Origin: Firmicutes bacterium UBA4795
GTDB taxonomy: Bacteria > Bacillota > Desulfotomaculia > Desulfotomaculales > Nap2-2B
Direction of reading: 5' to 3'
NCBI GenBank assembly: GCA_002402825.1
Contig: DHGP01000007.1
Span: forward strand, 610 to 53,826
DNA length: 53,217 nucleotides
Below the pieces are notes generated by a model that saw only the letters and a program-made list of their open reading frames with translations, made no database searches and was not told the origin of the DNA. Positions 8,932-17,651 of this stretch are shown in pieces; the first letter of the stretch is position 1; the number at the start of each line of letters is the position of its first letter. The position numbers and the translations under genes were made by a program.

Positions 8932-10362
8932 ATGCGGCGAAAAAAGATAATTTTTTTATTAGGGATTTTTCTTTTATTACCTGGCGTGAGTATGGCTAAA
9001 ACCAGTGATCAACTACCGGACACCGTAAGGGTAGGGTTGGTTCAGCAGGCACCCTTTTTAAATTTTTCGACTACCGGAGATTATCAGTTAATTGACCAGG
9101 CATCTAATCAGCAGATTAATTTAACGGCCGATAAAAGATGGATGGTAAAAGCTGTTAATGCTCAAGTCGAATTATACTTAGTTACTAACAATGATTTAGG
9201 AAACGTTAGTCGCGGACAATCTATGTACCTCAAAGGAAGATTTACCGGACCGGTAGTAGTAAAAGCAAGAAGTTCGGAGCAAGAAAAATTGGCTGTTCTA
9301 TCAGCGGGCGGAAAATTGACGGGGTGGCCAATCGAGTCAGAAGTATATATTTGGAATGGTAAAGAAAAAACAAAACTGACCCCAAATAAAATAGTAGTTT
9401 TAAGCCAACAAGCCTTAAAAGAAATTGCTTTAACCTCCGGTCAAAACCTATTTACCCTGTATAATGGCGAAAAAACCAACCGTTACCGGGGCAGCCTTGA
9501 GTTCCGTGCTGCTCCTGAGGGCCTTACGGCCATTAATACCTTGCCCTTGGAAGAATATTTATTTGGGGTGGTCCCCAATGAAATGTACGCCTTGTGGCCG
9601 GTTGAAGCTTTAAAAGCCCAAGCCGTGGTTGCCCGCAGCTATGTATTGGCCCAAATGGGTTCATATAACCAACAAGGCTTTGACGTCCTGGCTACCCAGG
9701 CCAGCCAGGTTTACCGGGGAATAGATAGTGAAAATCCTTTGACCACGCAGGCGGTTTGCTTAACAAAAGGAGAAATTTTAACTTACGGCGGCCGGCCCGT
9801 TGACGCTGTTTTTCACAGCAGCAGTGGCGGTTTTACCGAAAACAGTGAAGAAGTATGGAAAAATTCCCTGGCTTACTTGCGGGGAAAACCAGACCCCTAT
9901 GACCTCAACGAAAAGCATTACAACTGGTTAGTTAGCTATACTCAAGAACAGTTAAAGCAGCAGTTAGCCAGTAAAAAACAATGGCGTCAAGGGGACAAGT
10001 ATATTGAGCAAGTCAACTTTAAGGAAATTACAGATCTAGTAGAGCTTGAACGAACCTCCTCGGGAGCCCGTGTGAAGCGTTTAGCCGTGTGCGGTATAGG
10101 GCCGGATGATCAGGAACTAAAGGTGGAAATTTACAATGCGGATGCTGTTCGGACCCTTTTAGGCTTAAAAAGCGCTTTTTTTACCCTGGAAAAAACTTTT
10201 AGCGCCGAGCAAAAGCTAGAACGGGTTACTTTTCGGGGAAATGGCTGGGGCCACGGGGTGGGAATGTCCCAGTACGGTGCCTTAGGAATGGCCAAACAGG
10301 GTTTTAATTATCGCGATATTTTATTATACTATTACCCAGGGGTTGATTTAATAAAAAAATAG
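8932..10362 (+). CDS. spoIID: SpoIID/LytB-domain protein
   Basis: An exported protein of the SpoIID/LytB family. In sporulation SpoIID is a lytic transglycosylase that thins septal peptidoglycan during engulfment; other members enhance amidases. Residues 1-22 form a signal peptide (basic MRRKK, then a hydrophobic run ending SMA). A long N-terminal region precedes the SpoIID domain at about residues 185-475, with YRGSLEF, LPLEEYLFGVVPNEM, WPVEALKAQAVVARSY, the catalytic-type acidic residue in NEM, AVFHSSSGGFTENSEEVW, and the C-terminal GNGWGHGVGMSQYGALGMA. At 476 residues it is longer than B. subtilis SpoIID, so it could be a paralogue. The stop codon TAG overlaps the first base of a palindromic repeat. 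Confidence 0.85.
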   Translation: MRRKKIIFLLGIFLLLPGVSMAKTSDQLPDTVRVGLVQQAPFLNFSTTGDYQLIDQASNQQINLTADKRWMVKAVNAQVELYLVTNNDLGNVSRGQSMYLKGRFTGPVVVKARSSEQEKLAVLSAGGKLTGWPIESEVYIWNGKEKTKLTPNKIVVLSQQALKEIALTSGQNLFTLYNGEKTNRYRGSLEFRAAPEGLTAINTLPLEEYLFGVVPNEMYALWPVEALKAQAVVARSYVLAQMGSYNQQGFDVLATQASQVYRGIDSENPLTTQAVCLTKGEILTYGGRPVDAVFHSSSGGFTENSEEVWKNSLAYLRGKPDPYDLNEKHYNWLVSYTQEQLKQQLASKKQWRQGDKYIEQVNFKEITDLVELERTSSGARVKRLAVCGIGPDDQELKVEIYNADAVRTLLGLKSAFFTLEKTFSAEQKLERVTFRGNGWGHGVGMSQYGALGMAKQGFNYRDILLYYYPGVDLIKK

Positions 10363-10495
10363 TAACTACTCAGGCACAAAGGCACACAGGCACACAGGCA
10401 CAAAGTTTTTTTGCCAGACTTGAAGATCTCTATATGTTTTCATTTCCCTTTGTGCCTTTGTGCCCTTGCCCCTCTGTGCCTACCTGAATAGTTAC
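10362..10495. repeat. palindromic intergenic element, copy 1
   Basis: This 134-base element begins GTAACTACTCAGG (10362-10374) and ends CCTGAATAGTTAC (10483-10495), an inverted repeat with one mismatch. The left arm repeats GGCACA units and the right arm repeats TTTGTGCC units, so the transcript could form one very long imperfect hairpin. Its first base is the last base of the spoIID stop codon. A closely similar copy lies at 11605-11737 and a shorter, inverted copy at 26216-26320. It has no coding capacity. Confidence 0.9.
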
Positions 10496-10525
10496 ATTTA
10501 GCCCGGCGGAGGTCAAGCTTTAGCC

Positions 10526-11605
10526 TTGGATATAAATGAGTTTAATTATTACTTGCCCCCGGAATTGATTGCCCAGGAACCCTTGCCTCAAAGAGATAAA
10601 TCCCGGCTTATGGTTTTATACCGTCAATTGAGCCGGCTGGAACATAAGTATTTTCCTGACCTGGTTAATTATTTAACGCCAGGTGATGTGTTGGTCTTTA
10701 ACGAGACAAAAGTAATTCCAGCCCGCCTGTACGGTCGAAAAGTAAACGGAGGGGCAAAGGTAGAAGTGCTATTGACTAAAGAGCAGCAGGGCGGTTTGCG
10801 GTGGGAAGCCTTGGTACGTCCAGCGCGGCGGGTTAAAGTGGGGAGTTTTTTAAGCTTTGGCAACGGCTTACTTACCGGAAAGGTAGTCGAAGAAACTACG
10901 ACGGGTGGGCGGATTATTGAATTTCAAAACAAAAAACCACAGGCTTCGGGCAGGCAGGATGCCAACCCTACGAGCCTGGGCCACGATACTTTTAGAGCTT
11001 CACTAGAAAAAATTGGTTTGATGCCCCTACCCCCGTACATTAAAAAATACCCAACTGACCCGACACGTTACCAAACAGTTTATGCCCGTTTAGAAGGCTC
11101 AGTTGCTGCTCCTACGGCGGGTTTGCACTTTACCCCTGAGCTTTTGACGCAAATTAAAGAAAAAGGGGGGCAGGTTGTTTTTATTCTCCTTCACGTTGGG
11201 TTAGGAACTTTTCAGCCCATAAGAAAGAAAATAATTAGCCGTCACCAGATGCACCCTGAATATTTTAGCGTAGGGACAAGTGCAGCGGAGGTAATTAATA
11301 AAGGACGCCGGCAGGGAAAGAGAATAATTGCGGTAGGTACTACCACCGCCCGTTGTCTGGAAACGGTAGCTTTAGCGTCAGGTGAAGTAAAATCTGGCTC
11401 AGGGTGGACGGATTTATTTATTTATCCTGGCTACCGCTTTAAAGCTATTGACGGTCTGGTTACTAACTTTCATCTGCCGCGTTCAACCTTATTACTTATG
11501 GTAAGTGCTTTTGCCGGACGGAAAAAAATTCTTCAGGCATACCAGGAAGCCATTAAGCAGCGTTACCGTTTTTATAGCTTTGGTGACGCCATGCTTATTT
11601 TATAG
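10526..11605 (+). CDS. queA: S-adenosylmethionine:tRNA ribosyltransferase-isomerase QueA
   Basis: QueA transfers and isomerises the ribosyl part of SAM onto 7-aminomethyl-7-deazaguanine in tRNA, giving epoxyqueuosine. The start is TTG 10526, supported by GGCGGAGGTC upstream and by the canonical N-terminus MDINEFNYYLPPELIAQEPL. Other family segments are VLVFNETKVIPARLYG, PLPPYIKKYPTDPTRYQTVY, GSVAAPTAGLHFTPELL, HVGLGTFQP and TNFHLPRSTLLLMVSAFAG. At 359 residues it is longer than the usual 340-345; the excess lies before MPLPPYI (about residues 138-156) and is encoded by a palindromic sequence. Active-site segments are intact. A QueG-like gene lies at 26319. Confidence 0.96.
   Translation: MDINEFNYYLPPELIAQEPLPQRDKSRLMVLYRQLSRLEHKYFPDLVNYLTPGDVLVFNETKVIPARLYGRKVNGGAKVEVLLTKEQQGGLRWEALVRPARRVKVGSFLSFGNGLLTGKVVEETTTGGRIIEFQNKKPQASGRQDANPTSLGHDTFRASLEKIGLMPLPPYIKKYPTDPTRYQTVYARLEGSVAAPTAGLHFTPELLTQIKEKGGQVVFILLHVGLGTFQPIRKKIISRHQMHPEYFSVGTSAAEVINKGRRQGKRIIAVGTTTARCLETVALASGEVKSGSGWTDLFIYPGYRFKAIDGLVTNFHLPRSTLLLMVSAFAGRKKILQAYQEAIKQRYRFYSFGDAMLIL
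10938..10981. repeat. imperfect palindrome inserted in frame in queA
   Basis: Arms CACAGGCTTCG and CGAGCCTGGG, with an inner GGCA/TGCC pair, form an imperfect palindrome inside queA. It encodes residues with no counterpart in a typical QueA, between the segment ending FQNK and the conserved MPLPPYI. Confidence 0.5.
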
Positions 11606-11737
11606 TAACTACTCAGGTTCATAGGGACAAAGGCACAAAGGCGCAAAGTTTTTTGTCAGACTTGCAGATCTCTATATGTTTTCATTTCCCTTTGGGCCTC
11701 TATGCCTTTGTCCCTTTGTGACTACTTGAATAGTTAC
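11605..11737. repeat. palindromic intergenic element, copy 2
   Basis: Same orientation as copy 1: starts GTAACTACTCAGG (11605-11617), ends CTTGAATAGTTAC (11725-11737). The centre, with GACTTGCAGATCTCTATATG and TTTTCATTTCCCTTTG, matches copy 1 almost base for base, while the arms vary. Its first base is the last base of the queA stop codon TAG. Confidence 0.9.
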
Positions 11738-11788
11738 ATTTTATAAATTACCCTTATCAATTTAAGGTGAAAATAAGGTGATAATATA

Positions 11789-13240
11789 ATGGAAAAAGAA
11801 AACCAAACTGCCATCTGTTTGCGTCACTTACCCGGGGTGGATGAGCTTTTGCGCACCTCTTACGTTGCAAATCTCTTAAGAGAATACCCTCGAGCAATAG
11901 TGGTTAGAGCGGCCAGGACTGCCCTGGAGAAGCAGCGGACAGCGCTTTTATCCACCGAATCGATGGATATAGAAGCTTTGTCCGAATCATCCCTGCGTTC
12001 TTATTTTTTACAGCATTTATCTCAAGAAGTTGGCCGGCTTGTTTGGCAACAGACCAGATCTAACTTAAAAAAGGTAATTAACGCCACCGGTATTATTTTA
12101 CATACCAATTTAGGCCGGGCGCCCTTAAGCAAAGCGGCGCAAAAAGCAGTACAAGCGGCTGGTTCTGGTTATTGTAACCTTGAACTTGACTTAAACACCG
12201 GTCGTCGTGGTTCTAGGGGCGACCTAATAGAAGGTTTACTTACCAGTCTTGTACCAGTGGAAGCGGCTCTGGTGGTAAATAATAATGCTGCCGCAGTTTT
12301 ATTAGCCTTAAATACAATGGCGCGTAGCAAAGAAGTAATTGTTTCGCGGGGACAATTAGTGGAAATAGGCGGTTCTTTTCGGATGCCTGAAGTAATGCGG
12401 CAAAGCGGGGCAAGGCTAGTAGAGGTAGGGGCAACTAACCGGACCTACCTTGATGATTATCGCGCGGCCATTACTGAGCAAACCGCTTTACTTCTTCACG
12501 TTCATACCAGTAATTATAAAATTATAGGTTTTACCCAGGAAACTTCCCTGGAGGAACTGGTTTCCTTGGGCCGGGAATACCACCTGCCGGTAATGAGTGA
12601 TTTAGGAAGCGGCTGTTTTATTGATCTGGCCTTCCTTGGTTTAAATACTGAAATAAATGTGCCCGAAATAGTTGCGGCCGGAGTAGATGTAATTACCTTC
12701 TCCGGAGATAAACTTTTGGGAGGTCCCCAGGCAGGTATTATTCTGGGAAAACGTGATTACCTGGTTAAAATGAAGAAAAATCCTCTTTTCAGAGCTGTCC
12801 GTTGTGATAAGCTTACCCTGGCGGCCTTGGAATCAACTTTACGGCTGTATTTTGACCTGCCGGAGGCCTGGAAGGAAATACCTGTTTTAAGAATGCTACG
12901 GCTTAAAAAAGAGGAAATAGAAGAAGGGGCGAAAAAGGTAGTTGACGCCCTAAAACCAGTCCTAAAAGATTACGCCCGGATTAGCCTGGAACCAACTTAC
13001 GCGCAGGTGGGTGGGGGTGCTATGCCGGCTACCAATATACCTTCAGTGGCGGTGGTTATCCAGCCATTTCACCAAAAGGTAACCGAGGTTGCTGCCCGCT
13101 TAAGAAATAAAGAACCGGCTATAATTGGGCGCCTTCAGGAGGAGAGTTTATGGCTGGATTTAAGAACGGTCCAAAAGGAAGAAACAGAACTCCTGATTGA
13201 AGCTTTAAAAGAACTAAAGAATGAAAATGGTAAATTTTAA
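11789..13240 (+). CDS. selA: L-seryl-tRNA(Sec) selenium transferase
   Basis: SelA is a PLP enzyme, usually decameric, that converts Ser-tRNA(Sec) to Sec-tRNA(Sec) with selenophosphate. The 483 residues show the expected order: N-terminal tRNA-binding helical domain starting with LPGVDELL, VINATGIILHTNLGRAPLS, NNNAAAVLL, the segment SRGQLVEIGGSFRMPEVM, the PLP lysine in FSGDKLLGGPQAGII, and the small C-terminal domain with GGGAMPATNIPS. ATG 11789 is preceded by AAGGTGATAATATA, whose AAGGTGA is a good ribosome binding site. It is followed 56 bases later by selB. No selC or selD was seen in the window. Confidence 0.97.
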   Translation: MEKENQTAICLRHLPGVDELLRTSYVANLLREYPRAIVVRAARTALEKQRTALLSTESMDIEALSESSLRSYFLQHLSQEVGRLVWQQTRSNLKKVINATGIILHTNLGRAPLSKAAQKAVQAAGSGYCNLELDLNTGRRGSRGDLIEGLLTSLVPVEAALVVNNNAAAVLLALNTMARSKEVIVSRGQLVEIGGSFRMPEVMRQSGARLVEVGATNRTYLDDYRAAITEQTALLLHVHTSNYKIIGFTQETSLEELVSLGREYHLPVMSDLGSGCFIDLAFLGLNTEINVPEIVAAGVDVITFSGDKLLGGPQAGIILGKRDYLVKMKKNPLFRAVRCDKLTLAALESTLRLYFDLPEAWKEIPVLRMLRLKKEEIEEGAKKVVDALKPVLKDYARISLEPTYAQVGGGAMPATNIPSVAVVIQPFHQKVTEVAARLRNKEPAIIGRLQEESLWLDLRTVQKEETELLIEALKELKNENGKF

Positions 13241-13296
13241 ATGGCCATAAAAAAAACCGGTAAAAACAAGAGCAAGTTAAAGGAAGAGTTTGTTAT

Positions 13297-15201
13297 ATGG
13301 CTTATTTAGTTATTGGAACGGCCGGACACGTGGACCACGGCAAAACAATGCTGGTAAAAGCCCTTACTGGTATAGATACCGACCGTTTAAAAGAAGAAAA
13401 AGAACGGGGTATTTCCATTGAGCTGGGTTTTGCCTCTTTTTTACTGCCTGATGGCAAACGGGCGGGTATTGTTGATGTACCAGGACACGAAAAATTTATT
13501 AAGCATATGCTGGCGGGGGTGGGAGGAATTGACCTGGTTCTATTGGTTATAGCCGCGGATGAAGGAGTCATGCCCCAAACCCGGGAGCATATGGATATTA
13601 TTCAACTGCTTCAGATTAGCCGCGGCGTTGTAGCTTTAAACAAAATAGATTTGGTTGATGAAGAATGGCTGGCTTTAGTGCGGGAAGATGTACGTGAATT
13701 TTTAGCGTCAACCAGCTTAAAAAATGCGCCCGTGGTTGAGGTATCGGCGGTTACCGGGCAGGGTTTACCCAAGTTGTTAAGCGCCCTTAACCAGGCAGCC
13801 GTTTTATGCCTGCAAGAAAAAAAAGATGTCGACTACGGTAAAGTACGCCTTCCTATAGACCGGGTTTTTTCAGTGGCCGGCTTTGGCACCGTTGTTACCG
13901 GCACCTTATGGTCAGGGTTAATTTCGCCAGCAGATAATTTAATGATTATGCCGCCGGAAATTCCCGTAAGGGTGCGTGGTTTGCAGGTACATGGGGAAAA
14001 TGTTGCCGCTGCAAAAGCTGGCCAACGGGTGGCGGTAAATCTATCCGGAGTGGAGAAAAGTGATATAGCACGTGGTCACGTATTAACCAGTTCAAAAGGT
14101 TTTTTTCCTTCTTACCGGTTAGACGCCCGTTTATTCTTATTGACTCACGTAAACAAGGCCTTAAAGCATCGAGCCCGGGTGCGTTTATACCTTGGTACGG
14201 CAGAAGTCTTAGGGCGGGTATGTTTGCTTGACCGTGAGGAATTGTGTCCCGGAGATACCGCTTATATCCAAATGGAGCTGGAAGAAAGGGTGGTAGCTTT
14301 AAAGGGCGACCGCTTTATTATCCGTTCTTATTCTCCGGTCCTAACTATTGGTGGCGGAACCGTTATTGATCCTGTACCCCTAAAACATAAACGCAGGCGG
14401 CCAGAAGTATTACAAATGTTGGAATTAAAAGACCACGGTACGCCCGAGGAAATAATCATGTTTTATTTAACTAAACAGGCTGCCTTATTAACTCTTGAGG
14501 AATTAAGTGCCCCAAAAGAAATCATTTTTGCTCTTACGGCCGCCGGAAAAATAAAAGTAATTACGGGGGATAACCAGGAATACTTTGTGGCTTCAGCCGT
14601 ATATCATTCGTGGGTAGAAAAAATAAAAGCGCATCTCCTGCCGTACCACCAGCAATATCCTTTAAGGGAAGGTTGTCCCCGGGAAGATTTGCGGGCGCGT
14701 TTTTTTTCTTCCCTTAGCCCCCGTTTATTTCAGTTTTTGTTGCGAACAATGGCTCAGGAAAATATAATTAAGTTAAGCGGACAGGTAGTAGCCTTGGCTG
14801 ATTTTGTTCCCCAGCTGGCAGGGGAGCAGCAAAAAATTGCCCGGCAAATAGAAAAAATATACCAGAAGCGGTCCTGTCAACCCCCAGGCTGGCCTGAATT
14901 GGTAAAGCAAATGGGAATAGACGAAAGTCAAGCCCAGGAAGTGCGTGAGTTTTTGTTTCGTCAAGGAACTTTAATTAAAATTACGGAAGAACTTTATTTT
15001 CACGCTGCTGTTTTTGACCAAATTAAGAAACTAATTAAAAATTATTTACAAGAAAAAAAAGAGATTTCTATAGGCGAAGCCCGCGATTTACTAAATACCT
15101 CGCGTAAATACGTCCTACCTTTGTTTGAATATCTTGACCGGGAGCACTTAACTTTAAGGGTGGGCGACAAACGAGTAGCCGGAAGGCTGATGGAAAGATG
15201 A
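13297..15201 (+). CDS. selB: selenocysteine-specific elongation factor SelB
   Basis: SelB delivers Sec-tRNA(Sec) to the ribosome at UGA codons marked by a SECIS hairpin. The N-terminal GTPase has GHVDHGKT (residues 10-17), the switch region RGISIELGFASF, DVPGHEKFIKHM, and NKID (G4). EF-Tu-like domains 2 and 3 follow, then about 260 residues of winged-helix repeats (residues 375-634) that bind SECIS RNA. At 634 residues it is full length. Start ATG 13297 follows AAAGGAAG. It shares a strand and close spacing with selA, so the genes are likely cotranscribed. Confidence 0.97.
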   Translation: MAYLVIGTAGHVDHGKTMLVKALTGIDTDRLKEEKERGISIELGFASFLLPDGKRAGIVDVPGHEKFIKHMLAGVGGIDLVLLVIAADEGVMPQTREHMDIIQLLQISRGVVALNKIDLVDEEWLALVREDVREFLASTSLKNAPVVEVSAVTGQGLPKLLSALNQAAVLCLQEKKDVDYGKVRLPIDRVFSVAGFGTVVTGTLWSGLISPADNLMIMPPEIPVRVRGLQVHGENVAAAKAGQRVAVNLSGVEKSDIARGHVLTSSKGFFPSYRLDARLFLLTHVNKALKHRARVRLYLGTAEVLGRVCLLDREELCPGDTAYIQMELEERVVALKGDRFIIRSYSPVLTIGGGTVIDPVPLKHKRRRPEVLQMLELKDHGTPEEIIMFYLTKQAALLTLEELSAPKEIIFALTAAGKIKVITGDNQEYFVASAVYHSWVEKIKAHLLPYHQQYPLREGCPREDLRARFFSSLSPRLFQFLLRTMAQENIIKLSGQVVALADFVPQLAGEQQKIARQIEKIYQKRSCQPPGWPELVKQMGIDESQAQEVREFLFRQGTLIKITEELYFHAAVFDQIKKLIKNYLQEKKEISIGEARDLLNTSRKYVLPLFEYLDREHLTLRVGDKRVAGRLMER

Positions 15202-15282
15202 TTTATTTTGGAGCAGCTTTCAGGGAACTGATGGCTGAATGCTGATGGCTAAAAAATTTTAAATAACGGAGGCCGGGTTGAA

Positions 15283-15555
15283 ATGAAAAAAGTGTTGGAT
15301 TTAACGCAAATGAAACAAAAAGAGAAAGGAACAGTAATTGCGGTTGCCGGCGGACCCGGTTTAAAAAAACGCTTGGAAACTTTAAGTATCAGAAAGGGCG
15401 CGGAAATAGCTAAAGTGTCAGCGCAAGTTATGCGGGGACCAATTATTGTGCAGGTGGTCAATACTCAGGTAGCCATTGGTTTTGGTATAGCTAAAAAAAT
15501 TATGGTTGAAGTAGAAAAAGAAAGCAACGTAGAAAGGTCAGCTGTAAGCAGTTAG
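15283..15555 (+). CDS. feoA: FeoA-domain ferrous iron transport protein
   Basis: A 90-residue cytoplasmic SH3-like protein that assists FeoB in ferrous iron uptake. The fold is indicated by LTQMKQKEKGTVIAVAGGPGLKKRLETLSIRKGAEI and by RGPIIVQVVNTQVAIGFGIAKKIMVE. The last residues (SAVSS) are encoded by a short repeat-like sequence (about 15536-15562) also resembling the GCTGATGGCTGAATGCTGATGGCT run upstream of the gene. FeoB starts 15 bases downstream, so the two form an operon. Start ATG 15283 follows GGAGGCCGGG. Confidence 0.93.
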   Translation: MKKVLDLTQMKQKEKGTVIAVAGGPGLKKRLETLSIRKGAEIAKVSAQVMRGPIIVQVVNTQVAIGFGIAKKIMVEVEKESNVERSAVSS

Positions 15556-15569
15556 TTTTCAGCAAAAAA

Positions 15570-17288
15570 ATGAAAAAGATATTGTTACTGGGTAACCCCA
15601 ACGTAGGAAAAAGTGTTATTTTTACCCGTTTAACCGGGACTTATGTAGTAGCCTCTAATTATCCGGGGACAACCGTTGAATTTACCAAGGGGTATATAAA
15701 ATTAAAAGGAGAAAAGGTCGAAGTAATTGACGTGCCAGGTATCTACAGCCTGGAGCCGGGGACATCCGCGGAAGAAGTAGCCGTGGGTATGTTAAAAGAA
15801 GGGGATTTAGTAATTAATGTTGTAGACGCCACTAAATTAGAGCGCAGCCTTAACCTTACCCTTCAATTGCTTAAACAAAACGTACCGGTAGTAATTGCCT
15901 TAAACCTTTGGGATGAAGCCGGACACTGCGGGATTATTATAGATGTGGCTAAGTTGGAAAAAATTCTCGGGGTTCCGGTGGTCCCGACCTGCGCCCTTAC
16001 CGGGGAAGGAATGCGTAACTTAGTTCTCAGGTTAAAGGAGGCTAAAGCCAATACATACCTAAAAAGCGATCAAGAAAGATGGACAGAAATAGGTAAAATC
16101 ATTCATCAGGTCCAAAAGGTAACCCACCGCCACCATACTTTCTCAGAAAAACTAGGGGATGCCTCCATAAGACCGGTCACAGGCATTTTTATTGCCGGTC
16201 TGGTTTTGTTTATTTCTTTTCAAGTCATAAGGTTTGTTGGGGAAAGCCTGATCAAATATTTTTTTGAACCAGTGTTTAATATTTTTTGGACCCCTTTAAT
16301 GTTAAAACTTTCTTTAATTTTAAACCCGGGCAGCTTTATTCATAAGATCCTGATTGGCGAATTATTTAAAGGGGAAATAAATTATACTGCTTCTTTTGGT
16401 CTTTTAACCACCGGTCTTTTTGTTCCTTTGGCCATGGTTCTTCCTTATATTTTTGCTTTTTATTTGGTTTTAAGTTTTATGGAAGACTCAGGTTATCTCC
16501 CTCGCTTGAGTATTCTGGTTGACAATATAATGCATACGGTAGGCTTACATGGTTTAGCTGTTGTTCCTATGTTCCTTGGCTTGGGTTGTAACGTTCCCGG
16601 TGTTTTAGCCACCAGGATTCTGGAAGAAAAAAGGGAAAGGTTTATTGCCCTTACCTTAATGGCTATAGCTATACCTTGTATGGCTCAAATTGCCCTGATT
16701 GTTGGTCTGATTGGTAAGTACGGCACCTTTGGCTTAGGGGTTGTCTTTGGTACCCTTTTTATAGTCTGGTTGGTATTGGGCCTCTTATTAAATTTAATTT
16801 TAAAAGGGGAAAGTCCGGAAATATTTGTCGAAATTCCCCCTTACCGCTGGCCTTACTTAAGCGTGCTTTTAAAAAAACTAGGATTAAGAACCGCTGATTT
16901 TATCCTTCACGGTGTTCCCTGGGTACTTTTTGGTGTTTTTTTGGCAAATATTCTTTACGTTTTTAAGGTAATAAAATTTGTCGGTCAAATTGCCTCTCCG
17001 GTAATAACAGGATTTTTTGGCCTGCCTAAAGAAACAGTGGCAGCGTTAATGATGGGTTTTTTACGTAAAGACATTGCGGTGGGGATGCTTTTACCTTTAA
17101 ATTTAACCATGCACCAGTTAATTGTCGCCAGTGTTGTTTTAGCCATGTATTTTCCCTGTCTGGCCACGTTTACCATGATGATTAGAGAGCTTGGGGTTAA
17201 AGATACCATAAAATCAGTTTTCATTATGCTGGTAACCGTATTGATAGTAGGGACTGCTTTAAACCTAATCCTAAACCGGTCACCTTAA
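15570..17288 (+). CDS. feoB: FeoB-type ferrous iron transporter, short form
   Basis: A GTP-dependent ferrous iron permease. The N-terminal G domain has G1 GNPNVGKS (residues 8-15), G2/G3 YPGTTVEFTKG and DVPGIYSL, and G4 NLWDE. The membrane domain has the two Gate regions, including FVPLAMVLPYIFAFYLVLSFMEDSGYLPR and GLGCNVPGVLATRILEEKRERF, and FLRKDIAVGMLLPLN near the C-terminus. At 572 residues it is shorter than most FeoB proteins (about 650-770) and the G4 motif has Trp where the common form is NMxDE; both are seen in a compact FeoB group in Clostridia. About 8 membrane segments are visible. It converges with a recN relic. Confidence 0.92.
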   Translation: MKKILLLGNPNVGKSVIFTRLTGTYVVASNYPGTTVEFTKGYIKLKGEKVEVIDVPGIYSLEPGTSAEEVAVGMLKEGDLVINVVDATKLERSLNLTLQLLKQNVPVVIALNLWDEAGHCGIIIDVAKLEKILGVPVVPTCALTGEGMRNLVLRLKEAKANTYLKSDQERWTEIGKIIHQVQKVTHRHHTFSEKLGDASIRPVTGIFIAGLVLFISFQVIRFVGESLIKYFFEPVFNIFWTPLMLKLSLILNPGSFIHKILIGELFKGEINYTASFGLLTTGLFVPLAMVLPYIFAFYLVLSFMEDSGYLPRLSILVDNIMHTVGLHGLAVVPMFLGLGCNVPGVLATRILEEKRERFIALTLMAIAIPCMAQIALIVGLIGKYGTFGLGVVFGTLFIVWLVLGLLLNLILKGESPEIFVEIPPYRWPYLSVLLKKLGLRTADFILHGVPWVLFGVFLANILYVFKVIKFVGQIASPVITGFFGLPKETVAALMMGFLRKDIAVGMLLPLNLTMHQLIVASVVLAMYFPCLATFTMMIRELGVKDTIKSVFIMLVTVLIVGTALNLILNRSP

Positions 17289-17300
17289 GGCAATTTATCC

Positions 17301-17434
17301 TTAAACCCCACCTTTTTCCAGCAGTTGTCGGGCATGTTCTTTTACAATGCTGTCTTTTTCTGTTCCGCCAAGCATTCTGGTAATTTCTAAAAGTTTTTCA
17401 GGTGGGTCAAGCAATTTGATTTTTATCCTGGTAT
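17301..17434 (-). pseudogene. 3' relic resembling recN
   Basis: The minus-strand frame ending at 17301 encodes about 43 residues closing with LLEITRMLGGTEKDSIVKEHARQLLEKGG. This matches the usual C-terminus of RecN, the SMC-like repair ATPase, where a conserved E-I-A-R-M-L-G-G segment is followed by a helix with HAxELL. None of the rest of recN (Walker motifs, coiled coil) is present; upstream the frame enters a palindromic repeat. I read it as the tail of a deleted gene. The identification is by recalled family pattern and is moderately secure. Confidence 0.6.
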
Positions 17435-17442
17435 GTCCTCTA

Positions 17443-17481
17443 CCCCCTAACCCCCTTCCTTCAAGGGAGGGGGTTAGGGGG
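17443..17481. repeat. GC-rich palindromic repeat
   Basis: CCCCCTAACCCCCT (17443-17456) and AGGGGGTTAGGGGG (17468-17481) are perfectly complementary 14-base arms; the inner bases CCTTCAAGG extend the pairing. Read on the minus strand it encodes LPLTPSLEGRGLGG, a peptide commonly produced by this kind of dispersed repeat. It abuts the recN relic. Confidence 0.8.
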
Positions 17482-17595
17482 AGGGTCAATAAAAGGGTTT
17501 TTCGATAGCCTTCAATAAATAACTATAAATAAGTATAACAAAGTAATGTTAAATAATTGTTAAGATTGGGTTAAAGTCTTGTTAAGAAGGTTCAA

Positions 17596-17624
17596 TTGAC
17601 AAATTTTATTTATTTTAATATTCT
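17596..17624 (+). promoter_or_regulatory. candidate sigma-A promoter for acpS
   Basis: TTGACA (17596-17601), a 17-base spacer and TATTCT (17619-17624) lie 27 bases upstream of the acpS start. The bases between the palindrome (17481) and this promoter hold nothing else recognisable. Confidence 0.55.
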
Positions 17625-17651
17625 ATTTCTAAAAAATAAGGGTTATTAAAC

